Origin: Prorocentrum cordatum
Taxonomy: Eukaryota > Sar > Dinophyceae > Prorocentrales > Prorocentraceae
Assembly (NCBI GenBank): GCA_963575745.1
Contig: CAUYUJ010016345.1
Span: forward strand, 175,001 to 230,000
DNA length: 55,000 nt
Reading direction: 5' to 3'
A program made the position numbers and the translations under genes. The notes under the pieces were generated by a model. The model worked only from the letters and a program-made list of their open reading frames with translations, did no database searches and was not told the origin of the DNA. The first letter of the stretch is position 1. Each line of letters begins with the position of its first letter. Below, one piece after another: positions 52,201 to 55,000 of this stretch.

Positions 52201-53791
52201 CCAGCTGGTTCCCCTTCCGTGGAGGGTTGGGCAACAGCAACGCTTTCTGCTGGCTCGCATCATGCGCACACCAGCTAGTATGCTTCGGACTGGTGACTGC
52301 TTCGCGCTAAGTACAGTGAATGGCCCGAAGTTCAGCTCTGTCTTCTGCGTTGCTGCTGCCGCACGGCTTCGAGCAGCTTTGATCACATGTTCGACATGGC
52401 GCGAGCAGCTACAGCGACATCGGGATCTCCTCTGGGAATATGGCACGTTCTCCCAGGCTGCCAGTGACGTCCTGGCCCCGAGCTTTTGGAGGGCACCACC
52501 GTTTGCTTGCCGCCTGGAAGAGGCGGCGAGGGGCTTCCCATCGTCCAAGGTGCTGAAAGAGGGAGGGCGAATGGCATTGAGTCTATGGGAAGGCGGCGAC
52601 TCGTCCGTCCCCGCAGAGGTGATCGAGTTCTTCCGAGCTGAGCCCAATCCTTGCCCGCTTCCATGGAGCCTCGCTCGTCGCGTCCCAGAGCCAGTTGAGG
52701 GACAAGGACTCCGATGTTCCCGAGCACCCAAGTGGCAGGCGGCCTTCACCGACATCTTTCAGCGCGCAGTCTTCCCCGACAGACTTCTGGAGCTGCTCTC
52801 CGCCCGCGTGCAGAAGCACTTTGGTATTCAGGATGTGTGCTGGCCATCTGTCCTCAGCCAATTGCAGATTATGCCCGCATCTTGGGCCTTCATATGTGTG
52901 AGGTCGTACCTAGGGGGTTGGATCGCTCACCGACGTATGCAACGTGAGGCACGGTGTATCTATGGTTGTGGCGGCCCAGACACTATGCGACATTATCTGA
53001 CGGAGTGCCATCGGTGCCTACACTTCGGCGCCCTCACTCTTCGAGAAGATCTCCCAGGTGAGATTCGGCATCGACTTGGACTGGGGGGGCCGACTCCTGC
53101 CGCTCTCATCGCCTGCTACCACCACTATCGGCTGATGGCGGCACGGCACAGCTCCCCGCCTACGTACAGGAGAGCGCTGGAGCTCGTCCCTGCCGCGCAG
53201 CTCGCGGTGAGGCCCCCTCTTCGTGGTCGACAGCAGTTGGCACTTCTTCGTCGTCCCACTCTTCGTGAGTCCATCGAGGCGGCCCGAGGAGACCCAGAGG
53301 AGCACGGCCCATCGTGTGAGGCTCGGGGCTCTGAAGCAATAGGTCTCCCATGGCTGGTGTCGCCCCACCCACCTCTCTCTCCGATCCCTCATGATCCCCC
53401 CTCTTGGCTCGGACTCAGTCGGGAGGACGAGCTAGTCGAATTTCGTTTCGTTGATTATGAAATGCCCCGAGACCCGAGTAGGGTCAGGGTAATCTCTGCC
53501 GAAGAGCAGGCATTGTATGCAAGCGGGCCTCAAACTCAGGCGCCGTCTGAATCGAGTCCTCTCCTCCATCGTTCCCCTCGCTCCGATGAGGCCTCGTCCC
53601 CGCTCCACCTCACCCTCTTCCAATTCGTGGATTATGACATGCCTCGCAACAACGTTGCGGTCAAGGTGCTGTCTGCCGAGGAGCAGGCCTCCCTCTCAGG
53701 CCCCTTGGCAGGTGAAGTATGCCATCATGCAGGCCCGCGCTGCGTACTCTCGCAAGGAGAGGGGCAGGGAAGGCAGTGCAGATACGGGTAG
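49205..53791 (+). CDS. LINE ORF2: AP-type endonuclease and reverse transcriptase
   Basis: 1,528 aa from ATG 49205 (MFGVGFLAFTTWN). The endonuclease-exonuclease-phosphatase domain nicks target DNA: N13, E46 in IQEIHGG, IYHWNVHN, D160 and N162 in GDFN, then SKIDRLF and D352-H353 in SDHSP. Between GDFN and SKIDRLF lies a long Pro/Ser/Thr-rich linker (about 49730-50010). The reverse transcriptase has RPLGLKNSSNK (about 701), motif A FDFAQAFPS (D773), motif B QGCPLSG (Q831), motif C ADD (D870, D871) and LRLKPAKCNVI. A C-terminal knuckle follows, C-x3-C-x7-H-x4-C (C1251, C1255, H1263, C1268). The tail carries a duplicated motif FVDYxMPR ... SAEEQA at 1415 and 1474. All catalytic residues are present. 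The frame extends upstream through ORF1, but the ORF1-side peptide is not conserved; 49205 is chosen because the endonuclease begins there. Confidence 0.93.
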   Translation: MFGVGFLAFTTWNSGALLHYRPAILSRKLSYLSKLLGAGKVVAIQEIHGGEYAMEEALQRIHCTSHSCFVSESEKPRTGGVATLVPKDPRVRAKGKSFVAGRVLLVTIHNSVVDFTIYHWNVHNFAIDAAGLKEIQACIKSQLRRVRDEPMKYTVILTGDFNIPAKPIEHHRGEDHTSTPCSSGRGGQDSALQSHHPTATCTPSSAASRTTTATCTPPSGPCSPSPSSSSASSPASSQPLAASSSTAPTRASQGRQATHASSQADGAQRGDSTLRVGSTRASRPGDSSWLKIFREMTELASEAPTHWHASTACESKIDRLFVASPPWLLCQTAQLVSVRDEPHELAHRGISDHSPLEVIWRPRDHSRMKRQRPLPRWVYKDKIYAQLVSHMESQVGIEDLAFDPPRMLAAATAVRQAAGLLARNAICRAAPSSLTSRAMISRSVARCVWRNDARLARVLLFQHPWTQSLIRVDGETVSFIDPGGFHDLHSLWQQQEAESRKKALESEINQSSSSTVRFRLAGRRRAIIRSAQLWNPLCRRKYLASVKSNEIVSVSEMLAGGPLTSEQAPTSQAPMVDALASYWGPVFSKTHSVPAVAKRYIDRFSSSEDFSEVRPPILRDVERALKQSNWSAPGPDGLHYAAWRCGSGSRVLLEVLRWIALGNYMPSNFTALLAVFLPKDPKDPSHDPDDGGVVRAPGDTRPLGLKNSSNKVVCSVLNQTMSWVTQRIGAPSQRGFIRRRNFLDNIVDLDLYARSASIMSTASSQAPSLIAFDFAQAFPSVSQEWLFQCLARLRIPAPLVRALRSLYHCTPCYFVGDSPTYLYHMNSGVLQGCPLSGSLYVIASNPFLLDLEHCLVARGRLLGVVRACADDLGAVLFHNRAYPRLARVFRHASRFAQLRLKPAKCNVIPLRDPSMPEHGTLLRHQLVGADPAWADFAIVSACTYLGFQIGPGATDDSQWSTPVLKHATRATAISSQGAALSTAAALYRQRAAPTLSYVAQLVPLPWRVGQQQRFLLARIMRTPASMLRTGDCFALSTVNGPKFSSVFCVAAAARLRAALITCSTWREQLQRHRDLLWEYGTFSQAASDVLAPSFWRAPPFACRLEEAARGFPSSKVLKEGGRMALSLWEGGDSSVPAEVIEFFRAEPNPCPLPWSLARRVPEPVEGQGLRCSRAPKWQAAFTDIFQRAVFPDRLLELLSARVQKHFGIQDVCWPSVLSQLQIMPASWAFICVRSYLGGWIAHRRMQREARCIYGCGGPDTMRHYLTECHRCLHFGALTLREDLPGEIRHRLGLGGPTPAALIACYHHYRLMAARHSSPPTYRRALELVPAAQLAVRPPLRGRQQLALLRRPTLRESIEAARGDPEEHGPSCEARGSEAIGLPWLVSPHPPLSPIPHDPPSWLGLSREDELVEFRFVDYEMPRDPSRVRVISAEEQALYASGPQTQAPSESSPLLHRSPRSDEASSPLHLTLFQFVDYDMPRNNVAVKVLSAEEQASLSGPLAGEVCHHAGPRCVLSQGEGQGRQCRYG

Positions 53792-55000
53792 TTCGGGATG
53801 TGGGACTCCTTCAGCTACGCTCCGCCTCCTCCTCCTCCTCCTCCTCCTTCTCCCTTCCTCTTTCTTCGCATCCCCATTCCGCTATTCTCCTTATCCTCGT
53901 CCTCCCCTACGCCTCCTCTTCCTCCTCTGTTTTCGCCTCGGTCGTATTGCCCCCGTTAAACTTCTCGTTTTCCATCCCTACTCCCCTCCCCCTCCTCTCT
54001 TCCGCAATATGCACTCCTCCCTCCTTGCCCACCTCCGCCTGAATGTTGGGAGGAGGAGTTGGATCGGAGGCACCGGAAAGAGGGATGGGCAGAAAAGGAT
54101 GAGCAGCAAGACAAGGAGGATGTGGGGTTTGCCATTGGCCGCCCTTCCCCACAGGGCGTAAAAGGCGAAAAAGGAACGGGAGGAGGAGGAGGAGGAGGAG
54201 GAGGAAAAGGAGGGCGAGGCAGGATGTTGGGAGCCCCGTGGGCCTTGGCAGGCCGTCCTGGAGCCGCTCTGGAGCTGTCTTGACCCGCTGCCTCCACGGG
54301 CGCCACCAGGATCCCCCGACCAGCTGGGCAGAGATTCAGTCCTGCCCGCAGGCCTCTCCCACCTGGCATCCCCGCTATGCCGCCAAGGCGACCTCTGCCC
54401 CCTCTGCGAGCCTTCTTTGCTTCATCCCCCCTCAAGCGAGAGAGAGCGCGCGCTTGCCGCGCCAGGTACCTGCTACATGGAGAACTCTCATCGCCCATTC
54501 ATCGCCGGGTGCGCATCCTTTGCCGATCCATCGGCGATGCATCGCATGAAGAGGCCTTGAGGAAACCGTGAGGGTGCGCCGAGCCATTCCCCTTTTCACG
54601 TGCGCCAGAGCCCGAGGAAGAAATTGGCCGGGTCACCGAGGGGTCGAAGGCCTCCCACCGTTCTTGGCCGCGGAGGCCGTTCGCTGGCAGCATTTGGGGA
54701 GCCTCCGTTCGCCGCACCGAAGTTCGTGCTCTTCGGGCCCCGAGGCGCTGCCGTCGGGCGCAGCCTCCGCCTCTCAGGATCGGCGTCGAGCCCAGGGGGG
54801 GGGGGGGAAGTGCTGGATTTTCTGGCGTCTTCGTCGACTTTCAGCGGCCTTTCACTTCGGAATGCGTTCCAGCAGCTGCGCCTCGCCGAGAGCGTTCTGG
54901 GGGTGCCTGGATCGTCCCGAAAAGCCGCGGGTGTCCCAGCGTCCCGACAGTTTTTGGCACCCTCGTCGTCAGCGTTCGCTTGGGTGCCTCTCACGGTTGG
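53792..55000. other. LINE 3' flank and unassigned sequence
   Basis: CT-rich stretch at 53820-54010 and GGA-rich stretch at 54165-54215. From 54230 to the window end several open frames occur on both strands without recognised domains. A G run lies at 54797-54808. No gene is supported. Confidence 0.45.

Larger units (their letters stand above)
47643..53791 (+). mobile_element. Full-length non-LTR (LINE) retrotransposon, SL-headed
   Basis: Order: spliced leader, 147-nt leader region with an upstream ORF and the box ACCGCTAGTCCGCGG (47695-47709, also at 36004-36018 in the relic), ORF1, four bases (CGAG), ORF2. There are no LTRs, integrase or RNase H. Both ORFs are uninterrupted, so this copy is young or still active. 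The 3' end is not clear: a CT-rich stretch (53820-54010) follows ORF2, there is no poly(A), and no target-site duplication was found. The end given here is the ORF2 stop. Confidence 0.88.

Noticed and set aside
47828-53791. One 1,987-codon ORF as a single polyprotein
   Set aside because: The ORF1-region part of this frame is not conserved; the other forward frame (47812-49200) matches the relic at 36.1-37.2 kb and ends four bases before a good ORF2 ATG.

Overview
The window is nuclear DNA of a dinoflagellate. The decisive evidence is two exact genomic copies of the 22-nt dinoflagellate spliced leader (DinoSL, beginning TCCGTAGCC and ending GGCTCAAG) at 35940-35961 and 47643-47664, plus a decayed third at 45939-45961. 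The rest agrees: high GC, very low gene density, abundant micro- and minisatellites, long repeat-filled introns and a LINE-type retrotransposon. The species or order cannot be told from this window. No bacterial, organellar, rRNA, tRNA or CRISPR signal was found.

Layout. 1-9 kb: no recognisable gene; purine and pyrimidine tracts, a TACA tetranucleotide tract, and three copies of a dispersed composite repeat, one with a 600-bp TCG expansion (a fourth copy lies at 30-31.7 kb). 10.6-24.5 kb: a gene on the + strand, with a Pro/Gln-rich exon (12379-13813), an 8.4-kb intron full of repeats, and a last exon (22215-24467) encoding a cold-shock domain, Gln-rich and Pro/Ala-rich linkers, an SR-like region and a Lys/Glu-rich tail. 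25-35.2 kb: tandem arrays (73-bp minisatellite in a 1.1-kb element, 77-bp satellite at 28-29.6 kb, another 77-bp array at 34.1-35.2 kb). 35.9-37.2 kb: SL-headed, broken first ORF of a LINE relative. 38-43.5 kb: diverged tandem repeats, a CA tract, two possible small exons and two MITEs. 43.8-45 kb: second copy of the 73-bp minisatellite element. 45.2-47 kb: second, inverted copy of a repeat block also present at 15.4-16.1 kb, then a decayed SL relic and a decayed coding remnant. 47.6-53.8 kb: a full-length LINE with intact ORF1 and ORF2 (AP-type endonuclease, reverse transcriptase, CCHC knuckle).

The most interesting material is (i) the LINE pair whose 5' ends are genomic SL sequences directly abutted by an ATG, which opens a short upstream ORF with a conserved TASPR box; and (ii) a MITE family with TTAAGTCGGGC-type terminal inverted repeats and 8-bp target duplications, three copies of which can be delimited here. 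The functional genes in the window appear to be the cold-shock-domain gene and the LINE; they are not obviously connected.
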